A stretch of 64,000 bases of DNA from Cryoendolithus antarcticus (taxonomy: Eukaryota; Ascomycota; Dothideomycetes; Cladosporiales; Cladosporiaceae): positions 62,001 through 126,000 of the forward strand of contig NAJO01000060.1 of the NCBI GenBank assembly GCA_002077065.1, in the 5' to 3' direction. The translations under genes were made by a program, and so were the position numbers. Of the stretch, positions 22,135 through 33,557 are shown piece by piece; position 1 is the first letter of the stretch; the number at the start of each line of letters is the position of its first letter. The notes under the pieces are model-generated. The model did not search any database. It was not told where the DNA came from and worked only from the letters and a program-made list of their open reading frames with translations.

Positions 22135-23760
22135 GGGTCCTACCTTGCCATCATGACCAAGTGTAGGCTGCCAATCTGGCCTCCGTCACCTTCCCGAGTT
22201 CATCATTGCCATGGTCAGCATGTCTCCGGTGGTCCTACCTTTACTTTGAGATGCACATCGTTACAAAGCTCCTGCTCTACGTTCTGGCTATCATCTGTGC
22301 CATGCTTCGCACGGCGAATGGGCAGATCGTTGATAGCAGCGCAGCCGGGCAATCAACACGTGCGTCTGCGACGTACGCTTTTCACTCTGCTCTCTACTGG
22401 ATGTGTGTACCACGACCAGGCATGACAGAGCATGAGAGACTGTTGCTGACGTGTTGCTTGCCACGGTAGCCACGCAATCCGATCTTGCGAGACCGGCAGC
22501 TTAAGTCCCACCAGGATTGGAAATTAGTCACCATATCTCGCAGCCTTACGAAAAGCACGTGGAGAGCGATCGCCGCGCTTCGCCCGAGCCTCAATGTGCG
22601 CTCCTATAGACTTGGGGTACTGGATAAGTACTCCGGATGCGGAGTGTCCGCGATCCTAGGCCTGTGAGATACATCGCGACCCTGCATGTTTGCCAAAGCC
22701 GCTCACGCCAACCCTGACCCCAGTCTTCTTAAGCAGCTCGGCGACGTTGGCGAAGTCAATCGCAAGGAGCCAACATTGACGGGGCGACGGCAATCCGTGG
22801 AGCGGGAGGCACCAATGTGTCCCGGGAAGAGACCAGCCTGATTGCGTTGTTCGGAGGCAGTAATGAAGCTCTCATAGTAATGCACCATGATCTCAAACAT
22901 CCGCATGGTATCGCAGACGACTACGAGTAGAGGATCCCGCGGGCTGTCTCGCAAGATTGCGATAACATAGTCAAGAACGATCCCAACCTGCTGGGCTGGG
23001 GCGCATGACCATGGCGTGAAGGTGGGTATAGCAGGTATTGCGTGCTACCTGCGTTTAGGCCAGCGTCTACCAACGGACCGAGACATGAGCAGAGATTGTT
23101 CACCACGAGTGTTCGCGCCGCTTGCCTATGCTTGATCAGATACTGTCGAATCGATGCCGCACGAAGATGCCGCTTCCATATGTATTGCCAGCTTGTTAAG
23201 TCAAGCATCCCAGTGTACATGTAGCACAGCAACAGAATAATGCCTGACATCACGGCTTGCGCCTCAGTATCACGCACTCGCATGCACATAGCTCATTCAC
23301 ACATGTCAAGCCCCCACCCGTTTGCTGCATTCCAATTCTCCCGCTGTGCTCCTCGGTTGGAAGGCGCGGCCAAATGAAATCACTCGCCGAGGCCGGAGTG
23401 GGGGTGCGTACACCCACTCCTCTCAAACTCCACCACACTTTCAACGATCGCACGCACGGCTTTGTCATCTATGCGCTGCAAAGCCTTCCGTCTCCGCTCC
23501 TCGCATCACCCATTGACTGACAGCAGTACATTTGGTGCGTGCGACGAGGAGGACTCTGGAGGCATAGGCTGGCCTTTGTTGGACAACTCATTGTGGGACC
23601 GCCACCTCGCCATACGGCCGACGAAACAAAGCCATCCGACCCCGGCTTTCAAAGCGTCATCTCTCATCGGACTCGACCTCACAGGACTCGACAACAGCAT
23701 CATCAATCGCATAGCGGCTTTGCGCTCCTGCCCGTGTGGCTTCACAGCAAGACCTCAAGC
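22135..23760. other. 1.6-kb gap upstream of the CYS-3-like gene
   Basis: Apart from the weak BTB-like remnant listed separately, nothing is recognised. The last few hundred bases must hold the bZIP gene promoter and leader. Confidence 0.4.
22703..23289 (-). pseudogene. Possible decayed BTB/POZ-type gene
   Basis: Weak. On the minus strand the frame 23289-22921 has SGIILLLCYMYTGMLDLTSW, resembling the LLRYMYTGxLDLT block of fungal BTB proteins. The next frame, 22954-22703, continues with VVVCDTMRMFEIMVHYYESF, which could be the helical tail. The two frames differ, and residues between them do not align well to any family I know. It may be chance similarity. Confidence 0.18.
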
Positions 23761-24609
23761 ATGTCGAACTTTGCCGGCGCGCGCCGTGCGCCGAATGTGT
23801 CGCAGTACCTGGCAAACTTGAACACTATCCCTTCGCAGCAGGAGATGGCTGCCCAGCAGGCCGACTTCGACTTGGGGAATGATGGTCTGGACTTCTTGAC
23901 CAATACCGAGTTCTTCGACTTTGATGCTTCAACTTTCGGCAGTGGGTTAACGGGAGGGGACTTCAGCGCTGCGGCGTCTGCGCCAGCGCTGCCGTCTGCG
24001 GCTAATGGGGCGGCTGTTGCTGGTAGGTTGCGACAAAATACGTCCGGAGAGTCGACACGAACATATGCTGACGAGATTGTCACAGCACCCAGCTACCAGT
24101 TCTCCGAGTTTCAGACGTACCCTCCGTCTATGGTCAACTCTCCCTCGGCCCTCTCCCCTTCCACCCCAATCACACTCGCAGCCTTCCACGCCTCGCACCC
24201 AGCCTCCAAACGCAAAGCCTCCACAGCCCTCATCGCTGACCTAGAGGAACAATCCCGCAACGTTGCCGAAGAAGACAAACGACGACGAAACACTGCTGCC
24301 TCGGCCCGTTTCCGCGTCAAGAAGAAGCAACGAGAGCAAGCCCTCGAGAAGCAGACCAAGGAGATGTCCGAAAAGGTCAGTTCGCTTGAAGGTAAAGTGC
24401 AGCAGCTGGAGATGGAAAATAAGTGGTTGAAAGGGTTGATCACGGAGAAGTCTGACAAGAAGGGTATGGAGGAGCAGTTCCGGATGTTCAGGGTGCAGAG
24501 GGAGGAGGCGGAACGTGTGAGGAAGGTTGCTGAGCGCGAGCGGTGTCTGGAGACGAGGGATGATGGCGTGGGTACTGAGGAAGACGCCGAGGCGGAGATG
24601 GAGGAATAG
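23761..24609 (+). CDS. cys-3: bZIP transcription factor, CYS-3/MetR (sulfur regulator)
   Basis: Activator of sulfur assimilation and methionine/cysteine genes, controlled in other fungi by the SCON/Met30 ubiquitin ligase. Single exon, 282 residues. The start MSNFAGARRAPNVSQYLA matches the conserved N-terminus of the family, so the longer open frame from 23539, which lacks an ATG, is rejected. Residues 60-160 are a Ser/Thr/Pro-rich activation region. From about residue 165 comes the extended basic region EEDKRRRNTAASARFRVKK (N-x7-R pattern NTAASARFR), then a leucine zipper with LEGKVQQLEMENKWLKGLI. The C-terminus is Glu/Arg-rich and acidic at the end. A methionine synthase gene, a typical target class, lies at 51.2-53.5 kb. 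Confidence 0.9.
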   Translation: MSNFAGARRAPNVSQYLANLNTIPSQQEMAAQQADFDLGNDGLDFLTNTEFFDFDASTFGSGLTGGDFSAAASAPALPSAANGAAVAGRLRQNTSGESTRTYADEIVTAPSYQFSEFQTYPPSMVNSPSALSPSTPITLAAFHASHPASKRKASTALIADLEEQSRNVAEEDKRRRNTAASARFRVKKKQREQALEKQTKEMSEKVSSLEGKVQQLEMENKWLKGLITEKSDKKGMEEQFRMFRVQREEAERVRKVAERERCLETRDDGVGTEEDAEAEMEE

Positions 24610-25510
24610 AGCGTATCTCTGTACCGTGGAGAGGTTTGAGGAGGCTGCTGGGGCGGCTTGTCATTTCATTTCGGACTCGGCCTTGGCTGCTACGGTAGAC
24701 TTTTATGATACCAGCTAGATCAACGTGACGAATCTATTTCATCTGCGTCTTGCAAGTGTCACCACAACTCCAGACCCCAGCACCAATCTGTGACGTTGGC
24801 CTGCACACTATACTCGCTACATACAATCGAGTAGTATAGCGTGGGCGAGCAGAGCACCCACGCACGCGTACGACAGAGAGAGTGCCCTGCTGAAGCAGTC
24901 AAGCCCATCGTGATGTTCCTGTCAAGCTTCGCTGCTCATCACAGTCGACTGCTCACGCACGTATTCCGCACTTTCAGTCCCTCCGACTTGGATACTGCTC
25001 AGTAGTTGAGGTAGATTTGTACACACTCAACTACCTGATTACTTGCATTACCAATAATACAGCTTCGCGTTCCAAGAGCAGCTGGGCATACTCCCAAAGC
25101 CGCCGCCCCAAAGGCAGCTGATTTTCCGTGATCCCACCATTTTGATATATACACAAGTGGTCCCGCTCACACCCACCAAACACCAATCGCTTGTAAGAAC
25201 TTTTGTCAACAGTATGGGGGGTATCACAACATAGAGGCACTACCGCCCAAATCCCATGTTAAAGAAGCATGTCGCCGGTAAGTCGATGGCGCTCAAGCGT
25301 CAGCCCCGGCGCTGCCGAGTCTGACATGCTTCGTATACCCCAAACGCCAGGAGCAAGACAAAGGAAATTCAAACTAGATTGGTGGTACCGGGCCAGATAG
25401 TCGATAGAGGGGAGAATTCGTTGGTAGGTCGCCATCGCGGCCTTTTCGGCGTCGTGATCGAAGTGAAGCAGAGGATTTCACCAACAAAACGTAGCATGTC
25501 GCAGCCCCTC
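24610..25510. other. Intergenic between convergent genes
   Basis: The CYS-3-like gene and the Sok1-like gene converge here. The only structure seen is the RNase H relic at 25031-25240. Confidence 0.4.
25031..25240 (-). mobile_element. Degraded LINE-type RNase H fragment
   Basis: A 69-codon minus-strand frame contains FGGCERDHLCIYQNGG and QLPLGRRLWEYAQLL. These line up with the beta-strand and LPLGRR-x-AEL block of fungal LINE RNase H domains and with the intact domain at 6845-7862 (QLPLGRQF--AELVAAQ). The catalytic D of the DGS motif and the E of AEL are not present, and no further RNase H or reverse transcriptase sequence follows. The rest of 24610-25510 shows nothing recognisable. It is probably a relic of a non-LTR retrotransposon. 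Confidence 0.35.
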
Positions 25511-27610
25511 TCACATCCCATTCGCATCTTTGCTCACCTCCGGTGAATCCGGCCCTTCCATCTCCCCATCAAGACTCAACAGCTCGTCCAGCGCGTCAGA
25601 CGAGCCCACCCACCCAGCACCATCACTCCTCGCACCAGCAGTGCCGGAGCTGGGAATCAGATGATGCCCACATTCCACAAACCCCGCCGGACTCGGGCTG
25701 CTGCTCCTCTCGCTCCCCTCATTGTCTCCAACTTCACTCCCAGCCACCCTGCCGCGAGCACGCCGCCTCTCGGGCTCAACGTCATCCTCATGCTCCTCGT
25801 CCTGCGGTGCGAGGTACACGAGCTCGGACCAGACTTGCCAGTGCAGGACAACGATGTGCGTGAATCTGTTGATCAAGTCAAGATCCGGATCCACGGGCGT
25901 TTGAGGAGGGGGGGTAGGCGTTAGTATTGCGCCGTAGCCCAGTCCCGTGGTAGTCGAGGTCGGGAGTGGGAGAGGAGGGACGAGCGCTTCTTGCAAGTCC
26001 GCTGCGGAGAGCGAGTAATGCAAGTCAATACTCGCTATAGCCCGAGGCAGGAGCTGCTCCATGGTCTCGTGGCCGAGCTGATTGAAGGCTTCCGAGGAAG
26101 TGGGCAGGTCTTCCAGTAGTCTGCGCTCGGCGGCTTCAATTCGTTCATGCTCCGGTGCCTCACTCAGATCCTCAACCTCAACCTGCTGAATGCTGCGCAC
26201 CAGCTCAACGGCGATATTCTGATAGCTATCGAGCCAAAGTCCCTGCACGCCCACAATATCGTCCACGCGATTGGTAAGAGTGGCATCAGCCTCCTTACTC
26301 GGCTTGACTCTATCGCACAGCTCGTGGAACAGATCTAGCACAATGCGCAGACAAATACTCGAATGCAGCTCCAGCCTCAGCGTCCGCAGGCGATCGATGT
26401 CAAGATAAAAAGTCGGCTTGAGTGTCGTCGTGCTGTCCGCGAAAATCAGGTCCCATAGGAGAGCGTGCGTTAAGCTGTCCAGAGGCGTAGCGCTGAGAAC
26501 CTCCCGACGATATCTGCGGTGCTCGCGCTCCAGCCAAGCGCGCGATTCTTCTTTATCGAGCTTGCCGATTGAGATGCGGTGGGCGTTGTAGCGCTGCTGG
26601 AAGGTGATCGTGTCTGCGATGAGGAGCGGGCGCATGGCGCGGATTTGGTGGTTTGCTACGTCCAGCTTCATGTTTTCCAGCAGGAGGAGGAGCAGGCGGA
26701 GGCCGTTGACCAGGATTGTTTGGTCGTCTTTGAGAGCGCCTTCTGTAATGGCCTTCTGCATCTCGTCTACTGAGTTGTCGCGCATGGGAGCGCAGTGCTT
26801 CTTGATCACCGTTGCGAGCCAGTTTGCCAGGTCCACGAGATCACACATCCCGTTGTCGATTTGCTGGAAGAGGAGGTCTACATCTAGCCGATCTTCGATC
26901 TGCGATTGGTCTGCGTCTGGCACGAGCGTTTTCAGGATATCTCGCACGACCTCGAAGACCTTCCGTAATCGCTTTCTGCTTTTAGTCATGATGCCATGCC
27001 AGTATTTGATCGGCTTCGGATCGTCAGTCTCGTTGAGTGCCCGTCTCGCTATGTTGATCAGGTGGACCTCCGGCTCCAGCGCCTTCCAGTACTGATCTGC
27101 CGCCTTGATCTTCTCCTTGCCCTTCGACCCGTCGAGATTTGGCCGGAAGTGCAATTCACGATCGAAGTTCACATCGTGGCGTAATTTCGGATTGTTGATA
27201 ATCCGCGGCATGTCCAACTCCGAAAGGGAGTCGGGAGTAATCGGAGGAGTCTTACTGGCGCCCTTGAACGCTGCGTAAGTCTCCATACCGCCGCCGCCTT
27301 TCTCGATGCGCATTCTGATATCGCTGTCCTCGATTGACGCAGTGGAGGCTGTAGAAGAAGCGGATGTTGATGCAGTGGATGCTGTAGACGAAATCGTTGA
27401 TCGCTCCGTCGATGGTGTGTCTGCAGGGCCATGACCAAGGGGTTCGTTTGCTTGCGAAGTGGATGTCTTCCTGCCGTGGCCGTCACGTTTATCGACGGTG
27501 TTTGCTATACCCGTGGGTTTCCGTGGCTTCATACTGTTTTGCTCACGCCCCACAGCGGGAGACGAATGTGTCGCGAAGTCTTCTGCCTCGCTCATGCTTT
27601 TGCGCCCCAT
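25511..27610 (-). CDS. SOK1: TCP11 / Sok1 family protein
   Basis: Single exon, 699 residues. The long helical core from about residue 150 matches the T-complex-11 (TCP11) family. Recognisable blocks are DQYWKALEPEVHLINIARR, IKYWHGIMTKSRKRLRKVF, IDNGMCDLVDLANWL, CAPMRDNSVDEM and the later TFQQRYNAHRI. Yeast Sok1 acts in the cAMP/PKA growth pathway and suppresses loss of PKA. The first 120 residues are disordered with a repeated Ser/Thr/Ala tract (SSTASTASTSASSTASTAS). An acidic, Pro/Ser-rich tail follows residue 580. The start at 27610 (MGRKSMSEAEDF) is the first ATG. No splice site is needed. Confidence 0.85.
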   Translation of the reverse strand: MGRKSMSEAEDFATHSSPAVGREQNSMKPRKPTGIANTVDKRDGHGRKTSTSQANEPLGHGPADTPSTERSTISSTASTASTSASSTASTASIEDSDIRMRIEKGGGGMETYAAFKGASKTPPITPDSLSELDMPRIINNPKLRHDVNFDRELHFRPNLDGSKGKEKIKAADQYWKALEPEVHLINIARRALNETDDPKPIKYWHGIMTKSRKRLRKVFEVVRDILKTLVPDADQSQIEDRLDVDLLFQQIDNGMCDLVDLANWLATVIKKHCAPMRDNSVDEMQKAITEGALKDDQTILVNGLRLLLLLLENMKLDVANHQIRAMRPLLIADTITFQQRYNAHRISIGKLDKEESRAWLEREHRRYRREVLSATPLDSLTHALLWDLIFADSTTTLKPTFYLDIDRLRTLRLELHSSICLRIVLDLFHELCDRVKPSKEADATLTNRVDDIVGVQGLWLDSYQNIAVELVRSIQQVEVEDLSEAPEHERIEAAERRLLEDLPTSSEAFNQLGHETMEQLLPRAIASIDLHYSLSAADLQEALVPPLPLPTSTTTGLGYGAILTPTPPPQTPVDPDLDLINRFTHIVVLHWQVWSELVYLAPQDEEHEDDVEPERRRARGRVAGSEVGDNEGSERSSSPSPAGFVECGHHLIPSSGTAGARSDGAGWVGSSDALDELLSLDGEMEGPDSPEVSKDANGM

Positions 27611-29754
27611 GCCTCGCAGTCTGCTGTTGCCGCTGACTCGTGCACTGGACTGGTTTGCCGCAGAAACACCTTGTGTCTTCTCTCTTGCCGCTGATTGCCG
27701 TCCCGACTATGCTTATACGCCCCGGGACACTTGGATATTACTTTAGTTTGATTATTGCGCAGCCTTGCGTCGATAAGACACGAGCCCCTGCGGATGGCTG
27801 CTGAAGGAAGGATCTAAGACAGAAGTCGCTACGCCGTGGTCAGTCAGGAGCGCTAAAGGTAGGACGGTGTCGCGAAACACAGCAGGAACGTGTGCTTCAG
27901 TGCAGGGCTGTAGCTCCACGACCCACGTCTTTTCGAGTTCGACACACCCTCGCTGTAAATTGCGAAGCTTGATCAGCGACTCACCTGAAGCAGTGTGCCA
28001 CCCAGTGTTACTTCGCTGTTGGTCACGAGTGATGTTGACCTTTGTTTTCCAGTACTCCGGGAACGTCCCCACGTAAGAAACCGTCAACAAGCGAGACTCG
28101 CTGACAAAGAAGCAAGCCGACAAAAGTGAAGGAGTGTCTGGAAACGAAGTCGCTGTGCGGTGGAAATGACGAGGCAAACAGAAGCAATCAAGCGTGAAGG
28201 TGGCTCGATGACAGAACACGAAGGAAGGTGCGCTCGAAGGGAGGTAGTTTTCACCACGTCAGCGCGCTAGGATATGTGCATAGAATTGAAGCCTTGCCGA
28301 GGGCGGAAGAGAGGTAGGAAGAAAGGTATTGTACGACCATGGATGCATGCCTTATTGCTTCTATTACCTGCAGTCAATTTAGGGGCGCCGTCGCCGCGCC
28401 GAAGAGGCTGGTACCGTGATCTCCGGCAAGGGTGGGTGCGCTACATGGAATGTCGATGAGCATGCGGCGCATCGGACAAGTGACTACGATGTCTCACGAT
28501 GTAGCAAAGGCATTTTGGTCCGTCCATGCGTAGGAAGAAATCTTGAAATAGACATGCGCGTGGCAAGTCATGGATCTTGGAAGAGACGAGGTCACACGCT
28601 TGGGAGACTTGCGGCCAGAGCCTCAGCGGCGTGGCGTTGCGCTACGACATAGTTCGCATACCGGCGAGCTGGGATTCGATTACTCGACCAATGGCAGCTA
28701 TGATCACCGGACTCGCCTCCTTCGACGCTGTGGATGGTAGACTCTACTTTGACCACCCGTATGCTTTGCTACTGAAATTTCACAGTGGCACAGGCGTCAC
28801 GAAACATCAACAGTCCAGCCCCCTGTGTGACGAGACATGCATTCTCGCCCGGGTCATTTCGGTAACCGACCGCTATGGAACGCTACCCGGAGCCGCTAAT
28901 TCTCAGGCCAACTCTTGCGCGGACCTCAGGATTTAGGTTGCCTTATTCTAGGGGACACACTTTACCCAGTACCGTGGACGTATAAGATTGACCCTGAGCC
29001 CCATTCCTTGACGTAGACTCAGCCCACTGCTCATCACGGAGCTACAAGAAGCCCATTCACAGCGTCATAACGTTTCGTCACGCGGTAGGCTTCGCCGCTT
29101 AGTCGCCCAGCTTTCTGCATCGGCACACGGCGCACTCGCGCATCTGCGTCTACACGTCTGCTGTCTTGCAAAGTCTGCAACCTGCGCCTTCGGCACCGAC
29201 CATGACCGGCCACCCCGATGGCGATATGCATCAACTTCGCTGCTGACACCCAACGGGTCGTGTTCGAGATGGAGGCAAACGAACGTTGATTGTGTTGCGC
29301 AATCGCGAAAGCGCATGTCCATGCGATCTGATCACCCGGCTCAAGACGACGACACCGCAGAACGAACCCGAAGTCTGCATGCACAGCCCGCTCACCAATA
29401 AATGCAACAAACGTTACAAGTGAACATGTGCCACACCAAACTCGCAGCCGGATGGCAACGGAGGAGTAGCACTGCTCATGAAGTGGCCTCTCGCTGTCAT
29501 CAGCACGCATCAGTTGAGGGTGTGCTGAGTCTTTCGGTCATCTGCCGACTGGAAGCGTAGGGCTGATTACCATTACATTCTACATCTCACCCGAAGTTCC
29601 GATCTTATGGCATCATAGGATCGCCTGACTACGTTCTACACCATCGCGCCACAGTCTGGAGCCTCAATGTGCGGACACCTGTTCCGTCCTCAACCGGCGT
29701 CCAGACCGCGTCCCCGGACCAACCCGTGACCCTTCCCACAACACCCGACTTTCC
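27611..29754. other. 2.1-kb intergenic region
   Basis: Contains the Sok1-like promoter and the 3' side of the cytidylyltransferase gene. A 155-codon minus-strand frame (27752-28219) has no recognised domain and is not called. No repeats seen. Confidence 0.4.
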
Positions 29755-31193
29755 TCAAGCCTCCCGAATCTCGACTTCTAGCTGCCTCTTAGCCCTCTCC
29801 TCATCAATCACCTCATCACCCTCCCCCATCTCTGACCTCCCTCTCCTTCCCCGTCCGAACTCCCCAGTGGGGCTCTTTGCATCTCCGCTGTCTCCCTCAC
29901 TACTCGGGCTCTCCGCCCTCGAATCGCTTAAGTTGCTTCTCCGACTACCCTGCATCCACCCCTTGACACCTCCAATCAGACCCATGGCATAGCCCGCCGC
30001 AAAGTCGTAATTCCTGCCCCGTTCCTTTCCCCCCGGAGTGCTACCGCGGAGAATACTTGCAGCGTCCATAGGGTTGAGTCGGTCCAGAGCGAGTGGAGAC
30101 TTGGCGCCGCTCGCGCGACCAGGCGTCGTACTACGGAGCGAAGGCGCGGGGCTGTTCTGTCTGCTAGGCTGCCAGAACTGCTTGAGCTCTTTGCTGAGTT
30201 CCTGACCAGTCGTGGTCCAGTTTTGGCGGATATTATCCCGCAGCTCGCCGACATGTCGCTTGATGTCCAGCTCGTTCTTCTTGAACCAGGAGACATTGAG
30301 CTCTTGTCTTGTCGTGCCTCTCCGCAGCTGGCGGCCAACATACTGCTCGTAGTCTCGCACAATCTTCGTGATGATGCCTGTAGTGGAGACGCCCTCAGTC
30401 CTCTGCGTGACGAGGAACTTGCCGGCTTCTTTGATGGGCCCGTAGATGTCGTCGCCTTCGCTTGCGCCGTATGGCAGGTCGTCGTGCGCTACGTAGTCGA
30501 TCTGGTGCTTGTCCAGGAAACCTACAGTGATGATCCAGGGGCAGTCCTCGACCACTTCGTCGACCCAGCGGCAGTGGCGGACAGACTCGGCGCGTTCTTT
30601 CGCGGATAGGACGGTAAGACCCTTGCGCTTGTGCGTTTCCGAATCGCCGGTAACACCAACGATCAGGTACGTGTCCGGGAATGCGGTCTTGGCTTGCTGC
30701 AGCGCTCGCATATGTCTGTTCAGACCAGTCAGCTTACCTTCTCATCTGTATTAATGCTTCAAGGAACTACTAACCCAAGATGAAACAAATCAAACACCCC
30801 ATCCGCATAAACCCTCACACTCCTCCCCTCGGGCGGCTTATTAGTCTTATACCCTCCCTCGGGATCCACCAATCCAGCCTTAGGCGGCGGCTCCATCCTC
30901 ATCTTCCCCGCCTCGCCATGCTCGCCAGCTTCATTCACAGTGCCATTAGCACTGCTCGCAGCCGCCCCAGCAGTCCCATTGAGAGCCTCGGCCGAGCCAT
31001 TGGTGCTCTCAGAGGTTGGCGGCCTGCTCGACCGCGTCCGCTTAGAAGGCGGGTCGATGGACCGGCGCTCGAGGACTTCCGAGAGGATTGGGTCGGCGGT
31101 GTCGGAGGCGCTGGCGTCGCGGGAAGAGGGCTGCGGGATGGCCTCGTCGGAGGGGTTGGTGAGGGTTGGGGCGCGTTTGCGTTTGGGGCCCAT
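29755..31193 (-). CDS. PCT1: Choline-phosphate cytidylyltransferase
   Basis: Rate-limiting enzyme of the CDP-choline pathway to phosphatidylcholine: CTP + phosphocholine to CDP-choline, at the nuclear or ER membrane. Exons 31193-30775 and 30715-29755 are joined by a 59-nt phase-2 intron, giving 459 residues. The intron splits the nucleotidyltransferase signature; joining gives FDLFHLGHMRALQQAK with the HxGH motif, which confirms the splice. Other catalytic signatures are VRVYADGVFD, WVDEVVEDCPWI, YVAHDDLPYG and RTEGVSTTGIITKIVRDY. An amphipathic regulatory helix (KKNELDIKRHVGELRDNIRQ) follows, with a Ser/Pro-rich tail. The N-terminal PKRKRAP could be a nuclear signal. The N-terminal extension of about 125 residues is disordered. 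Confidence 0.93.
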
Positions 31194-31718
31194 TGTGCGT
31201 GATGTGCTGAAGCTGCGAGGGTGAGAGCAGTGGGTTTCTCAGGTGAGATGGTCGAGACGCGAAGAGAGATTGATGGGTCGTGTGGGAAGTTCCGGCACGT
31301 GGCTCGATCAATGGGTTGGGAAAGGGCGAGCTTGGACGTCCTGCGTTCAGCGGAGATGATGGATCGCGAATGCGGTGATAGATGACATCGACACTTGTTC
31401 CGGTCATTTAGATAGAGGAGAGGAGATGCTTAACATGATCAGCACAGGAGATGGATCTCCACGGAAATTCTGGCGGCGCAGCTGTCAACCTTGGAAGCCT
31501 GCATACACGCCAAGATCGACGTTGCCTGACATCACAGCACTTCTGACGTTAACCAGGGGCGGGCCAGACCATGGCAGACTTCATCTTGTCGGACAATGAC
31601 CAATTTTACACATCAACAAGTTGAGCCACGTGCAAAATGGGTATCATTCCATGCTGCTGCACATCGCTACACACACAAGACCCTCCGTCTCTCAAAAGTA
31701 GGCTCAAACGAAAACGCA
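31194..31718. other. Intergenic
   Basis: Promoter side of PCT1 and 3' side of the PP2C gene, both leftward. Nothing else seen. Confidence 0.4.
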
Positions 31719-33557
31719 CTACGACTCCGCCTTCCCATCGCTAGCAGCCCCCATCTTTGGCTCCTCAGGCGTAGAGGTGCCCACAGTCTTGTCACTCGAC
31801 TCCAGCGTTTCGTTCGGCTTCGAAATCTCCGCGGGCCCAGGAGTCCCCTCCCTCTTAGACCTCTCCTCATCCATCCCCACAGCAGGAGCCACCCCATTCG
31901 TAGCAGCAGCAGACTTCGCAGCCTCCTGTCCCCTCTTGATCTGCTCCTCCACATCACTGTCCTCAACCTCCTCCACCTCACGATCCATGTCCACATCATC
32001 ATCACTATCATCCTGAAGTCCCTGCCCACCAGTACGAATCTCGGTTCCATCGCCAAGAAGAATAACGCGCCCTGCTCGCCCGTCAAGCATTCGCGCGCCG
32101 TGATCCAGATTCATATACTCGTCATCGCTCTGCTCGTCAAACGGCTTGTGATTCCCCGGACCCCTGAACTCCGCTGCAAGTGAAAAGTCAGCAGTTGTAC
32201 CAGCAAGCGTCCGCGCAAAGCTCAGCGAGTGCGCTGCGTTCAGCACAAACAGTAAGCAGGCGGATTAAGACTTGCCATACTCGGGAGGTGCGCAAGGCCC
32301 GTCGCCATTCGCCACTCGCTCGGCGATCTTGTTGTACCACTCCTCTTTCGTTTGGCCGTTGAGGAGCGCGACTACCATCATGGTCATGTTATCGCAGCCG
32401 ACGCCGCCGGTTTCGCTGTTCGAGGCAAGGCAGTTGTCCATCATGTTTTCGCAGATAGCTTTGAGGTCTTGCTTTGCGGCGATGCCTCTTCGCACGAACT
32501 CGATGACTGCTTGCGAGGATTGGCAATCCCAGATGCCTGCTGTGTGTCAGTACACCTAACTCATCTAGGGCACAGACCAGGCATACCGTCGCATGCAACC
32601 ACCACAAACTCATCATCCTCGCCCAGCTCGTGTGCCGTCACTTCAGGGAGCGCAGTCACTATCTGCTGCTCAGGCGGCAGATCCGCGCTCTTCTTGAACT
32701 CAAAATCACCGATAGCTCTGCTCAATGCCAAGTTGCCATTGACGCGTCCGAAGTCGACAAACCCACCGGCGGCTTGTATACGGGCCTTCTCGCCTTCATT
32801 TTGAGGTTTGTGATCGAAGGAAAGCGGCTTGGCGCGACCTTTGATGCCGAGTACTGTTCTAGAGTCGCCTGAGTTGCCCTATACCGAGTGTTAGTGTGCT
32901 GCGATGCGTTCGAATCCCGGAGCATCACTTACGCAGTACACCTTATCGTGTGTGATGATGCCCACAGTCGCAGTGCAACCCGACACCTCCTCCTCATACT
33001 TCGGGTCTGCGCACACAGGATATCAGCCACCATCACCTCATCCCTCTCCCCACCACTCGAGCAGAGAACAACATACCACTCAATATCGCCCTATCAATAG
33101 CCAAGAACCCATCCTTCAACGCCTGCTCAAAGTTCCCCTCCTTAAACGCCGCTTGCTTCGCCACAATCCGATGCAAATGCTCCCCCGTATAGATCGCGAC
33201 CTTATCGCCACCATGCCCATCATAAACGCCAAAGAACGATATCCGCACGTCGCTTGCGGCGGGTGTGGGCTCCTTGGTGTCGCCTTCGGTCAAGGGTTGC
33301 AGGTCGAGGATCGCGGCGTGCGCGTCTTCCATGCTTATTCGCCAGCCTTGCATGCAGCTGACGCCGTAGGCGACGCGGTCATCCTGGCCTTCGTCGGAGT
33401 GCTGTGGAGGGGAGGGGTGGTCAGTGGAGGGGTTGGGGGAGAGGTGGAGCTATGTTAGGCTGGGAGGATTGGAGCTGGTGATCTGGGTGCGTGGGCGACG
33501 AGGCGGTGAGAGGAGGCATACCTTGTCCGTTACCGGCTCCGAGAGAGTCTGACCCAT
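31719..33557 (-). CDS. PTC2: Protein phosphatase 2C (Ptc2/Ptc3 type), six exons
   Basis: Mg/Mn-dependent Ser/Thr phosphatase; Ptc2/3 switch off stress MAP kinase and DNA-damage checkpoint signalling. Exons (minus) are 33557-33522, 33401-33077, 33006-32933, 32878-32587, 32536-32276 and 32173-31719, giving 480 residues. Every junction restores conserved sequence: [57 protein letters not shown] and [12 protein letters not shown]. Exon 1 encodes only [12 protein letters not shown]. The fifth intron (32174-32275) has a GC donor, and splicing there gives CAPPEYAEFRGPG as in relatives. The C-terminal 150 residues form an acidic, low-complexity tail ([18 protein letters not shown]). The fourth intron ends in a tandem CAGCAG. 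Confidence 0.9.
32174..32275 (-). other. GC-AG intron in the PP2C gene
   Basis: The 102-nt fifth intron starts G|GCAAGT and ends TTGCAG. The non-canonical GC donor keeps the rest of the donor consensus (AAGT). Using it joins PPEY to AEFRGPG in frame. Reading straight through ends after GKS, before the conserved continuation. Confidence 0.8.

Noticed and set aside
23539..23760. N-terminal extension of the bZIP gene
   Set aside because: It begins at a GTG and has no family likeness; the ATG at 23761 matches the conserved N-terminus.
27752..28219. 155-codon minus-strand open frame
   Set aside because: No recognisable domain and no family-like sequence; it lies in the promoter side of the Sok1-like gene. 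Kept out for lack of support.
28660..28700. GGGATTCGATTACTCG, a tRNA-like string
   Set aside because: No cloverleaf could be drawn on either strand.
29034..29510. 158-codon minus-strand frame
   Set aside because: Arg/Ala-rich with no recognisable motif and overlapped by another frame.
31667..32086. Long frames antisense to the PP2C acidic tail
   Set aside because: Basic shadow of an acidic low-complexity coding stretch.
32905..32925. GTTCGAATCCC, a tRNA B-box-like string on the plus strand
   Set aside because: It falls in a PP2C intron and no matching acceptor or anticodon stems were found around it.
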